This document shows, one piece after another, positions 55,744-63,853 of a stretch of 64,000 bases of DNA; position 1 is the first letter of the stretch; every line of letters begins with the position of its first letter. The notes under the pieces were generated by a model. That model made no database searches. It was given only the letters and a program-made list of their open reading frames with translations, and had not been told where the DNA came from. The stretch spans positions 21,617 to 85,616 of the forward strand of contig NZ_JNLX01000128.1 of NCBI RefSeq assembly GCF_000715495.1. Reading direction: 5' to 3'. This stretch comes from Hymenobacter sp. IS2118. GTDB taxonomy: Bacteria; Bacteroidota; Bacteroidia; Cytophagales; Hymenobacteraceae. A program made the translations under genes and the position numbers.

Positions 55744-58479
55744 CTACTGGCCCAGCCGCTTTTTGGTGAGTCGGGTGGGGATGTGCTCCATCGGTTTGTC
55801 GGGCCACGGGTGGCGGGGGTAGCGGCCCTTCAGGTCCTTGCGCACCTCAAAGTAGCCCCGTTCCCAAAAGCTGCGCAGGTCGCGCGTGACTTGCGCGGGC
55901 CGCCCGCCCGGCGAGAGCAGGTGCAATAGTAGCGGCACGCGGCCCCCAGCAACGGTGGGCGTTTCGGTCAGCCCAAACAGCTCCTGAAGCTTCACGGCCA
56001 GCACCGGGGCGGCCGGGTCGTTGTAATCCAGGGTGATGTGCGAGCCGCTGGGCACCTCCAGCGCGGCCGGCGCGAGGCGGTCGAGCACCTGGCGCTGCGT
56101 CCAGCCGCCGGGCAGGCGCGCCAGCAGCGGTTCCACCAGGTTGAGGCGCTGCACCTCGGTCAGGGTCTTGAGGCCCGTTAGGTGCGGGCCCAGCCACTGG
56201 GCAAGCTCCCGGGTTAAGGTTTCGTCATCGAATGCGGGCCAATCGGCCTCGGAAATAGCTTCTGAAGCCGGAAAGTGGTGACGCAAAAACTCCAGTCGCT
56301 GCTGTAGCTGCCGGGCCTCGGCCGTCCAACTCAACTTGCTCAGCCCTGCTTCCTGCAAATACGCCCCCAGCGCCTGGCTCACCAGCACCGGGTCGGGCTG
56401 GCCAATAACCGCTTCCGACAGTAGCAATGCCCCCAGCCGGCGTACCCGGCGGCCCACCACGCGCTGCGCCAAAACGTCGTAGCGCACTTCGTCCGTGGTG
56501 GTAATCTGGTCGGCGAAGGCCAGCTCCAGCTCATCCTTGCCCAAGGGCGCAGCCAGCGTAGCACGGGGCGCCGAAGCCGTACCCGCCAGGTGGGCCACCG
56601 CAAAAAATTCTGCCTGCGGGTCTACATCCGTGGTGTTCAAGCTCACGCGCTGGCCCGTTACCAGACGCAGTCGGTCGTGGGTTTCGCGCTGCGCCACCCG
56701 GTCCGGGTAAGCCAGCGCCGTGAGTAGCCCCACGGGCGCCTGCGCCGCGGAATAGCCGCCCGCCCCCGCCGCCAGCCGTTGCCGGGCGTGCAGGTTGCGG
56801 GCCACGTCGCGCACGCGCTGCAGCGTGGCATGGTGCAGCGCGAGTCCCGGCAGCGGTGGCCGGCCACTCTCCAACGCTTCCAGACGCAGGCGCAAGTCGG
56901 GCGGCGCGGGCCGGGTATCGGTGGGGGAAGCCCAGCGCAGTAGGTCGCGCTCGGCCAGCAACGCTGCCAACGCGCCCGCTGCCGCGCCGTGGCCCAGCTC
57001 CTGCCCGCGCACCACTAAATGGCCCAGCCGGGGCGGCAGGCCCAGCGCCGCCAGCTGCCGGCCGTGCGGCGTTGGTTTTAGGGTAGGAGGAGTTTTGGGT
57101 TTTAGGGTAGGAGGGTAAGAGGGTAAGAGGGTAGGAGTTGGGTTGAGGGCTAATGTATCGGCATCCTCAAACCCTCCCACCCTCTTACCCTCAAACCCTC
57201 CTACCCCCTTACCCTCCTGCCCTACCAAAGCGCCCAGGCGCAAGAGGAGCTCGCGGGCCTGAGCGAAGGCCGCCACCGGCGGCACGTCCAGCCAACGCAG
57301 ACTAACAGGGTCTGTCGCGCCCCAGAGAGCCAGCTCCAGGACCAGGCTGCTGAGGTCGGCGGTATGGATTTCGGGCGGGCGGTGTGCGGGCAGGTTGTGG
57401 TGCTCGGCCTCGGTCCAGAGGCGGTAGCAGGTGCCGGGGGCGAGGCGTCCGGCGCGACCCCGGCGCTGGTCGGCGGCGGCGCGGGCCACGGGCACGGTTT
57501 CGAGGGTGGTGAAGCCGGTGCGGGGCACGAAGCGCGGCACCCGGGCAAACCCGCCGTCAATCACCACCCGCACGCCCTCAATGGTGAGGCTGGTTTCGGC
57601 GATGCTGGTGGCCAGGATGACTTTGCGGCGGCCGGCGCGGGCGGGGCGCAGGGCTGCATCCTGGGTTTCGAGGGGCAATTCGCCGTGCAGCAGGTGCAGC
57701 TCTACGTGGTCGGGCAGGGCGTCGGTGAGCTTGCGGGCACTGCGCTGCAAGTCGCCCACGCCGGGCAGAAACACCAGAATGTCGCCTTCGGGATGCGTGT
57801 GCAGGGCGGCGCGGACCTGAGCGGGGACCAGCTCAGCCAGCCGCTCGTTGGGCTTGTTGGGCAGCGCCGACGCCCGGCGCGGGTCGAGGTAGTGGGTGTC
57901 AATCGGAAACAGAAAACCGGCCGACGATACCACCGGCGCGGGCAGCCACTGGCCCAGCCGCTGGGCCTCCAGCGTGGCGCTCATTATCAAAATCCGCAGC
58001 TCGGGCCGCAGCACGGCCTGCGCATCCAGGGCCAGGGCCAGCCCCAGGTCGGCGTTCAGGCTGCGCTCGTGAAACTCATCGAACACCACGGCCGCCACGC
58101 CTTCCAGGGCCGGGTCGTCCTGAATCATGCGCGTAAGAATACCTTCGGTGATTACCTCCACGCGGGTTTCCTTCGACACCTTACTATCCAGCCGCACGCG
58201 GTAGCCGATGGTACGGCCCACGGGCTCGCCCAACAGCTGCGCCAGGCGGGCGGCGGCTCCGCGCACGGCCAGTTGCCGGGGCTCCAGCACCAGAATTTTA
58301 TCGTCGGGATTCCGCCAGGTTGCGGCCAGCAGCTCCAGCGGTACCACGGTGGTTTTACCGGCACCGGGAGGCGCTTCCAGCACCACGCGGCTGTGCGCGG
58401 CCAGAGCAGCCCGCAGGGCCGGTAGGGCCGCGATAATAGGTAAATCGGGCAGCGGGGGCAGGACAAAGGCGGGTTTCAC
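55744..58479 (-). CDS. hrpB: ATP-dependent helicase HrpB with in-frame repeat insertion
   Basis: 911 residues from GTG 58479; typical HrpB has about 820-850. Walker A GAGKTT (39-44), Walker B DEFHER (134-139), SATLEAQRL, and motif VI QRRGRAGRL. The HrpB C-terminal domain ends in GRYPRHPWPD. Residues about 419-469 (GKGVGGFEGKRVGGFE and later PTLLPSYPPTLKPKTPPTLK) are not part of the family; they are encoded by a palindrome of octamers at 57073-57222. On either side the sequence resumes as LLRLGAL and HGRQLAALGLPPRLGH. The helicase core should be intact if the insert is a surface loop. HrpB acts in RNA remodelling; its role is poorly defined. Confidence 0.95.
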   Translation of the reverse strand: MKPAFVLPPLPDLPIIAALPALRAALAAHSRVVLEAPPGAGKTTVVPLELLAATWRNPDDKILVLEPRQLAVRGAAARLAQLLGEPVGRTIGYRVRLDSKVSKETRVEVITEGILTRMIQDDPALEGVAAVVFDEFHERSLNADLGLALALDAQAVLRPELRILIMSATLEAQRLGQWLPAPVVSSAGFLFPIDTHYLDPRRASALPNKPNERLAELVPAQVRAALHTHPEGDILVFLPGVGDLQRSARKLTDALPDHVELHLLHGELPLETQDAALRPARAGRRKVILATSIAETSLTIEGVRVVIDGGFARVPRFVPRTGFTTLETVPVARAAADQRRGRAGRLAPGTCYRLWTEAEHHNLPAHRPPEIHTADLSSLVLELALWGATDPVSLRWLDVPPVAAFAQARELLLRLGALVGQEGKGVGGFEGKRVGGFEDADTLALNPTPTLLPSYPPTLKPKTPPTLKPTPHGRQLAALGLPPRLGHLVVRGQELGHGAAAGALAALLAERDLLRWASPTDTRPAPPDLRLRLEALESGRPPLPGLALHHATLQRVRDVARNLHARQRLAAGAGGYSAAQAPVGLLTALAYPDRVAQRETHDRLRLVTGQRVSLNTTDVDPQAEFFAVAHLAGTASAPRATLAAPLGKDELELAFADQITTTDEVRYDVLAQRVVGRRVRRLGALLLSEAVIGQPDPVLVSQALGAYLQEAGLSKLSWTAEARQLQQRLEFLRHHFPASEAISEADWPAFDDETLTRELAQWLGPHLTGLKTLTEVQRLNLVEPLLARLPGGWTQRQVLDRLAPAALEVPSGSHITLDYNDPAAPVLAVKLQELFGLTETPTVAGGRVPLLLHLLSPGGRPAQVTRDLRSFWERGYFEVRKDLKGRYPRHPWPDKPMEHIPTRLTKKRLGQ
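57073..57222. repeat. Palindrome with 8-bp unit arms inside hrpB
   Basis: Left arm units GGGTAGGA, GGGTAAGA, GGGTAAGA, GGGTAGGA; right arm CCCTCCCA, CCCTCTTA, CCCTCAAA, CCCTCCTA, CCCCCTTA, CCCTCCTG. Both arms are diverged octamer tandems and are mutually inverse. Three octamers equal 8 codons, so the frame is preserved and the product shows 8-residue repeats. Confidence 0.92.
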
Positions 58480-58488
58480 CCTCCAAAA

Positions 58489-59277
58489 TTACACCCGTCG
58501 CAGGGGCCACAGCTCCACGCTCACGGGGCTGCCGGCGTGCAGCACGGGCGGGCCCGTGGGCGTGGGCAGGCCGTGGCTCTCTACCAGCGTTGATTCGTAA
58601 TGCAACATAGTGGCCGCGTGCAGGGGCCACGGCGAATGCGCCACCCTGCCGCGGTAGAGCTTGGTGTGGGCCCGATTGCTGGCGTAGAGCGCATATCGTT
58701 CGGTGAGAAAAAAGGCCAACGAGCCGGGCTCGGCAGGGGGCAGGGGCGCGCCTACCGCCCAGGTAGCGTTAAATGTAGCGGCCGGCACCCCGACGTGGGT
58801 GCGCTCGGCCCGGAACTGGCGCAGGTCGGGGCCGGGGCGGTCCAGGCGCATGGTGGCCCGCAGGTAGGGAAGGTTGAAAAAGGTGCGGGCCGCCCACACG
58901 GCCAGCGCGTTGGTGGCATCGAGGGAGAAAAACCACACGCCCGGCACGCCATCGAGGTGCACGTAGGTACGCACGTTCAGCTCCAGAAATTCATTGGCAC
59001 CCGGCACTGGCGGCGTGAAGCGGGTGCGCACTTTCGACATGCGAAACGGTACTACTGCCAGCCAGGCCATGCCATCGTAGGTGTCGATGCGCAGCCGGGG
59101 TGGTAGGTGCGGCTGCAGCAGCTCGGCCGGCACCGGCCAGTGCATAAACAGCAGGTCGCCCCACTCCTGACGCAGCAACGGTGTGCCGGCCGGCCGGTCG
59201 CGCAGCGCCACCCGGCTGGCTAAAGTGGGCGCGTCAGTTGCGGTTAGCAGCGCGGAGGAACCAGGGAAATCGGGCAT
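58489..59277 (-). CDS. DUF2071 (YqjF-like) protein
   Basis: 262 residues from the ATG at 59277; an upstream GTG at 59331 lies in a palindromic repeat and is unlikely. The family pattern is LLFMHWPVPAELLQPHLP, then LAVVPFRMSKVR and LNVRTYV, with GVWFFSLDATN in the middle. Cytoplasmic, unknown function. 10 bp upstream of hrpB and on the same strand, probably one transcript. Confidence 0.88.
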   Translation of the reverse strand: MPDFPGSSALLTATDAPTLASRVALRDRPAGTPLLRQEWGDLLFMHWPVPAELLQPHLPPRLRIDTYDGMAWLAVVPFRMSKVRTRFTPPVPGANEFLELNVRTYVHLDGVPGVWFFSLDATNALAVWAARTFFNLPYLRATMRLDRPGPDLRQFRAERTHVGVPAATFNATWAVGAPLPPAEPGSLAFFLTERYALYASNRAHTKLYRGRVAHSPWPLHAATMLHYESTLVESHGLPTPTGPPVLHAGSPVSVELWPLRRV

Positions 59278-59323
59278 GGGGAGCGGCAGAGTTGTTTGCG
59301 TGTCTAACTCCCAAACATTAAAG

Positions 59324-59517
59324 CTGTTCACAAACTAAACAATATTGTCATCCTGAGCCTGCGAAGGACCTTCTCGCAAGCCCCTATTTAGTTCCTGACG
59401 CTATGAGCCTATCCAAATCGGCATGACGACCTATTTGGATAATTGCCAAGCACTGCCTGCTTGTGAAGGTCCTTCGCAAGCTCAGGATAACAACATTTTT
59501 TAGTTTCTGAACAGCTT
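59324..59517. repeat. ~190-bp palindromic element (MITE-like)
   Basis: Arms of about 50 bp (CTGTTCACAAACTAAACAAT-, TCCTGAGCCTGCGAAGGACC and the inverse) around about 90 bp. No coding content. The CCTGAGC-TGCGAAGG core resembles dispersed repeats known from this genus; a similar half-unit type is seen at 4992-5079. Confidence 0.85.
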
Positions 59518-59696
59518 CGACGGCAGCGGATATGAAAACGGATAGGGTGACCAGGGCCGGCTCGAAGCACCGATACCACACACGCAGGGTGGATGCAGGA
59601 ACGCGCCTTGGCGCCTGCCTACCACTTGCTGCACGTTGGTGCGGTCTATAATTGGTGCGGTCTATGAATCGGGGCTAAGCGACTCCCACAGACTGC
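59518..59696. other. Intergenic stretch with 15-bp tandem repeat
   Basis: No gene. Contains TTGGTGCGGTCTAT twice in tandem (around 59636-59664). Otherwise nothing recognisable. Confidence 0.6.
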
Positions 59697-60029
59697 TCAA
59701 TAGCGCGGAAACGTGGGGTCCACTTCGGCTGCCCAGGCGGCCACGCCGCCGCGCAGGTTCAGCAGGTTGGTGTGGGCGAGGCGGTGGCGCAGGTAGCCCA
59801 GCGCCTGGGCCGAGCGCACGCCGTGGTGACAGATGAGCACCACCGGCCCGGCGGCCCGGATTTCGGCGGCGCGGCGCGGCAGCTCGTCCAGCGGCAATAG
59901 GAGGCTGCCGGGAATGTGGCAGTAGTCGAATTCTTCGGGCTGGCGCACGTCCACGAGCTGCAGGTCTTCGCCGGCTTGCAGGCGGGCGTGCAGGTCGGCG
60001 GAATTGATTTCGAGGGAATTATTGGGCAT
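59697..60029 (-). CDS. Rhodanese-domain protein
   Basis: 110 residues. VDVRQPEEFDYCHIPGS and the active loop CHHGVRS with catalytic Cys. A single-domain sulfurtransferase of GlpE/PspE type, cytoplasmic. Divergent from pnuC; the two starts lie 72 bp apart. Confidence 0.92.
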   Translation of the reverse strand: MPNNSLEINSADLHARLQAGEDLQLVDVRQPEEFDYCHIPGSLLLPLDELPRRAAEIRAAGPVVLICHHGVRSAQALGYLRHRLAHTNLLNLRGGVAAWAAEVDPTFPRY

Positions 60030-60101
60030 AAGCTAGGTGCTGAAGCTGCAAAAATAGCCCTGCTGCCCCTATCTTGCGGCTTCCCGGCGGGCAGTGCCCG
60101 C

Positions 60102-60740
60102 GTGTTCGCCCTGCTGTTGCTGGATATTCCAACCTCGTTTGCGCATTATTGGCAGGCCACTACGCCGCTGGAACTGGTGGCCGTGGTCACGGGCTTCGCC
60201 TGCGTGTGGCTGGCGGCCCGCGAGTCGCTCTGGAATTTTCCGGTGGCCATCGTCAGCTGCCTGCTCTTTGTGTTCGTGTATTTCAAAGCGAAGCTCTATG
60301 CGGATTGCGGATTGCAGGGACTCTTCATTTTGCTGAGCGGCTACGGGTGGTACGAGTGGCTCTATGGCGGGCGCAACGCCACGGAGCTGGGTGTGAGCCA
60401 CACGCGGGGCCGCGAGTGGCTGTTGGGCGCGGCATTTGCGGCCTTCTTTACACTGGGTTTCGGCTACTACCTGCACAGCAGCACCGACGCGGCTTTTCCC
60501 TACATCGACAGCTTTACCACGGGCGCCAGCATTGTGGCGCAGTACCTGCTCACCCGCAAACGGCTCGAAAATTGGCTGTTATGGCTGTTGGTTGATGTTA
60601 TTTACGTGCCCGTGCTGTGGTACAAAGAGCTGTATTTCGTGAGTCTGCTTTATTTTCTATATCTCGCCCTGGCCGCCTACGGCTACTGGCAGTGGCGGCG
60701 CGAGCTGGGCCGGCAGGAAGCGTCGCCCGCTGTTTGGTAA
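60102..60740 (+). CDS. pnuC: PnuC-family nicotinamide riboside transporter
   Basis: 212 residues from GTG 60102, an approximate start since no ATG is near; homology begins around SFAHYWQATTPLELVAVVTG. Six to seven membrane helices, with the family signatures ESLWNFPVAIVSCLLF, YADCGLQG, SGYGWYEWLYGG, and QYLLTRKRLENWLLW. PnuC carries nicotinamide riboside, and trapping needs a NadR-type kinase; the next gene encodes one. TPP-type (PnuT) specificity is less likely here. Confidence 0.9.
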   Translation: MFALLLLDIPTSFAHYWQATTPLELVAVVTGFACVWLAARESLWNFPVAIVSCLLFVFVYFKAKLYADCGLQGLFILLSGYGWYEWLYGGRNATELGVSHTRGREWLLGAAFAAFFTLGFGYYLHSSTDAAFPYIDSFTTGASIVAQYLLTRKRLENWLLWLLVDVIYVPVLWYKELYFVSLLYFLYLALAAYGYWQWRRELGRQEASPAVW

Positions 60741-60881
60741 GGCGTGGGCGGATACCGCTTGGCAGCACGAAGGCCGGTGATATTGAGGTTATGAATGTGC
60801 TAAATTGCACCGGTTAAAGAATTACTGGTTTTATTTAAGCCATTGTTTCCTTCGTTCACCTGTTTTTAAGCCCTTTATAAG

Positions 60882-62306
60882 TTGCTGCGTGTCTCCCTCA
60901 CCGGTCCCGAATCCACGGGTAAATCAACCTTAACCGCGCGGTTGGCGGCTCATTACGGTACTTCTTTTGCCCCCGAATTCGCCCGCGAGTATCTGGCCGC
61001 TTCCGGCCCCCATTATTCGTCCGAAGACATCGAAGCAATTGCGCGGGGCCAGGTGCGGGCCGAAGTGCAGGCCGAAGCCCAGGCCAGTGGCGTGGTGTTT
61101 TACGACAGCGACCTGCTGGTTATAAAAATCTGGGCAGAGCACGCCTTTGGCACCTGCCCCGAGTGGATACTGCGCCGCATCAGCGAGGAACATTACGACC
61201 TGGTGCTGCTCATGGGCATCGACCTTCCCTGGCAGCCGGACCCGCTCCGCGAGCACCCCTTTCTGCGCCAGCATTTCTACGACCTTTACCAGCGCGAGCT
61301 GCGCGAGCAAATGGCCAATTTTGCCGAGATTTCCGGCAACGAAGACCGTCGCTTCGCCCAGGCGTGCTTTCTGATTGACGAGCTGCTGCAATCCCGTTCC
61401 GCCCAACCTCCTGTCCTGTCCGTGCGCCCCGCCCACTACACGCTTGCGTCCTCCAGCTGCCGCGCCACGTTTGCCGCTGCCGGGGCCGAGCTCACCAGCC
61501 TGGTAACCCTGGCCGATGGCATCGAGTACCTGTGGCCGGCCGACCCAGCTGTATGGGGGCGGCACGCGCCGGTATTGTTTCCGCTGGTGGGCCGCCTGCC
61601 CGATGATACCTACTACCACGAAGGGCGCACGTACCACTTGTCGCAGCACGGTTTTGCCCGCGACCGGGTATTTGCCGTGGTTCAGCAAAGCGCCTCGACG
61701 CTCGTGTTTCAACTGCGGCAGGACGAAAAAACGCGCGTCAATTTCCCCTTTGATTTCGAGCTTACCATCACCTACACGCTGCGCGACGCCGAGCTCGGCG
61801 TGCGCTGGGACGTGCGCAACCCCGCTGCTGGCCAGCCGCTGCTGTTCAGTATCGGCGCGCATCCGGCATTCCGCTGCCCCTTGCTGCCCGACGAAGCGTT
61901 TGAAGATTATTTCTTTGAATTCGACCACCCCGTAACCTTGGCGCGCCATCTCTTGCAAGGAGGCCTGCTAACGGGCCAAACTGCGCCCGTCCTCAACAAT
62001 GAACAGGAGCTGCCGCTCAGCTACGAGCTGTTTGCGGACGATGCCCTGGTGTTCAAGCACTACGATTTTACGCGCCTGACGCTACGGTCGCACAAGTCGG
62101 CGCGTTTCGTGCGGCTCCGGTTCGATGGCTTCCCCTACCTCGGCCTCTGGACCAAAGGACCCGGCGCCGGCTTCGTGTGTATTGAGCCCTGGCACGGCAT
62201 TGCCAGCCCCACGGGCGCCCCCGGTGAGCTCAGCGACAAAGAAGGCATTCTGAGCCTGGACCCTGGCCAGGTATTCTCGGCCAGTTACAGCATTGAAGTA
62301 GGATAG
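60882..62306 (+). CDS. NadR-like nicotinamide riboside kinase domain fused to LacX-like aldose-1-epimerase domain
   Basis: 474 residues from TTG 60882; a stop is in frame just upstream. Residues 1-172 match the NadR C-terminal kinase (P-loop GPESTGKST, EFAREYL, FYDSDLLVIKIWAE). Residues 180-474 match the LacX/YeaD mutarotase type (APVLFPLVGRLPDD, QHGFARDRVF, SIGAHPAFRCP with catalytic His, VCIEPWHG with Glu). The kinase would phosphorylate nicotinamide riboside brought in by PnuC just upstream. The link with an epimerase is odd; a lost stop codon between two ordinary genes is a simple origin. A weak hairpin (ACCGGTG / CACCGGT, 60775-60820) lies between the genes. Confidence 0.9.
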   Translation: MLRVSLTGPESTGKSTLTARLAAHYGTSFAPEFAREYLAASGPHYSSEDIEAIARGQVRAEVQAEAQASGVVFYDSDLLVIKIWAEHAFGTCPEWILRRISEEHYDLVLLMGIDLPWQPDPLREHPFLRQHFYDLYQRELREQMANFAEISGNEDRRFAQACFLIDELLQSRSAQPPVLSVRPAHYTLASSSCRATFAAAGAELTSLVTLADGIEYLWPADPAVWGRHAPVLFPLVGRLPDDTYYHEGRTYHLSQHGFARDRVFAVVQQSASTLVFQLRQDEKTRVNFPFDFELTITYTLRDAELGVRWDVRNPAAGQPLLFSIGAHPAFRCPLLPDEAFEDYFFEFDHPVTLARHLLQGGLLTGQTAPVLNNEQELPLSYELFADDALVFKHYDFTRLTLRSHKSARFVRLRFDGFPYLGLWTKGPGAGFVCIEPWHGIASPTGAPGELSDKEGILSLDPGQVFSASYSIEVG

Positions 62307-62333
62307 CAGAGAGCAAGTGCCTTTGATGGGGAA

Positions 62334-63350
62334 TTATGGGCGCTTGGCCGGCCCCAGGTTTTTCCACCGGTGGGCGTCCATCACCGTCGTAACCAGTAGG
62401 GCGTGGGGCAGCGTCACGATGGCGGCAATAACTAGTGCCAGGCTAAACCAGGCCGTGGCATCGGGCAGGCGCGGGGCTAGCACGCGGCCCAGCACCAGCA
62501 GCGCCACGCAGCTGAGCAGCAGCAGCGGCGCAGCCCGGCGCAGAAAGAAACCCAACTGCCCCAGCAGCTCCGACCGGCTGGCCGGGCCACTGCTGCCCGA
62601 GGCGTAGCCCAGCCAGCCATTGAGGCGCAAAATGTGCTGCAGGCTGTGCCAGAATACAAAATACACCGCCACCGAAAGCCGCGGCGGCAGCGCCACGAAC
62701 AATAGCGTGAGCATGGCCACTTCCACCAGCTCGGTTTTGAGCAGGTCGGTTCGGGCCCGCGCCGCGTAGCCGGCCCACAGCGCCGCGTGCCCGCCCACCA
62801 CCAACACGCCCAGCACCACCGCAATGGCCTGAAACGTGGCCACCGAAACGTCGGCCGCGCCCACGAAAGCAAGCAGCTCGTTCACCAGGCTCCGGGTTTC
62901 CTGGGCCCGGCCCCAGGCCGGTACCGCAAAAATGAGCAGGCCCCGCAACAGGCTGTGGGCGAGCCACCAGCTGTTGGGTATCTGGGCGTTGACGGGTGCA
63001 TCGGCCGAGCCCCAGTGCCACACCGTGAGCAGGAAAAATCCCGCCACCGTAGCCACCGGCCACCACCACCAGAGCAGGCCCACCAGTGCGGCCAGCCCGA
63101 GGTATCCCAACAGAAACCGGCCCCAGTACTGCCAATCCATGGTGGCCCGGCCCGGCGGCTGGCTGGCGGGCAGTACAAACTGGTCGCAGGCGCCGTGGGC
63201 CACGCCCAGCACCACCATGCCCAGGGCCAGCGGCACTCCCAGCAGCCAGCCCGCCACTGCCGGAAAAGCTACCCCAAGGCCCACCAACACCAGCACTGCG
63301 GCATAGGAGTAGGAGCGATGAGACCAGTCGGGTGCAAGTGCAGTAGGCAT
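62334..63350 (-). CDS. blh: Blh/Brp-type beta-carotene 15,15'-dioxygenase
   Basis: 338 residues from ATG 63350, about eight hydrophobic segments. Conserved His-containing motifs are in VLGVAHGACDQ, TVWHWGSADAP, FVFWHSLQHILRL and TLPHALLVTTVMD. Blh splits beta-carotene into two retinal molecules in the inner membrane and provides the chromophore for microbial rhodopsins. It lies directly downstream of a rhodopsin gene, with a terminator-like hairpin between. If the rhodopsin promoter is lost through the IS, blh may need its own. Confidence 0.9.
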   Translation of the reverse strand: MPTALAPDWSHRSYSYAAVLVLVGLGVAFPAVAGWLLGVPLALGMVVLGVAHGACDQFVLPASQPPGRATMDWQYWGRFLLGYLGLAALVGLLWWWWPVATVAGFFLLTVWHWGSADAPVNAQIPNSWWLAHSLLRGLLIFAVPAWGRAQETRSLVNELLAFVGAADVSVATFQAIAVVLGVLVVGGHAALWAGYAARARTDLLKTELVEVAMLTLLFVALPPRLSVAVYFVFWHSLQHILRLNGWLGYASGSSGPASRSELLGQLGFFLRRAAPLLLLSCVALLVLGRVLAPRLPDATAWFSLALVIAAIVTLPHALLVTTVMDAHRWKNLGPAKRP

Positions 63351-63378
63351 GGAGTCGGGGTAAAACAATGAGAAACAA

Positions 63379-63421
63379 AACAGGCCGCTGCACAGCTAGC
63401 GCAGTACAACGGCCTGTTATC
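63379..63421 (-). terminator. Terminator/attenuator between rhodopsin and blh
   Basis: On the minus strand AACAGGCCG ... CTGC-GCAG ... CGGCCTGTT forms a two-part stem followed by TTGTTT. It would end or dampen transcription from rhodopsin into blh. Confidence 0.8.
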
Positions 63422-63520
63422 AATTGCTCCCAGTCAGGTTGGGAAGTCCGTGCGATGCGTTACCAGAGTTTTGCTCACTGGCCATTTTGGCCCGCCGACA
63501 AAGCTCGGTTAGGACGCCCC

Positions 63521-63853
63521 TTACACCACGGAAGTGGCGCTTTGAGGGGCAACTTTTACCGCCGATTCGCTCCGGGCAATGCCGTACACAACGAGGCCAA
63601 ACCCGATTTTGTTGATGGCATCGCCAATGTTGTAAATCAGGTCGAGGTCGGAGGGGCGGAGCAGGCCCGCGCCGTCGGGGCCCAGCAGGCCGCCGGGCAT
63701 GGCCATGTAGCCGATGGGGTAAATGGCCCAGCCCACCAGAATAAACCAGGCCAGCGCCCGCACGCCCTTCTGCACGGCTTCCGATTCGGATTTGGCAGCC
63801 AATTGCGCCACTTCACCAATCCAGGCCGAATACAGAATGTAGATGTAGCCTAG
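63521..63853 (-). pseudogene. Proteorhodopsin-like rhodopsin, 3' part, interrupted by IS
   Basis: The frame encodes about 111 residues covering part of helix E and all of helices F and G. Helix F has WFILVGWAIYPIGY and helix G has LIYNIGDAINKIGFGL, where the Lys (codon 63608-63610) is the retinal Schiff-base lysine. The last residues of the remaining N-terminal side read GYIYILYSAWIGE. Upstream of about 63853 the sequence changes to the end of an insertion sequence and the frame closes at a stop near 63866. Helices A to D, including the proton-acceptor site, are absent from this window. Ion specificity thus cannot be told. Confidence 0.9.

Noticed and set aside
60741..60881. TPP or NAD riboswitch before the kinase-epimerase gene
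   Set aside because: Only one weak hairpin (ACCGGTG/CACCGGT) is present; the conserved CUGAGA-type core is not seen.
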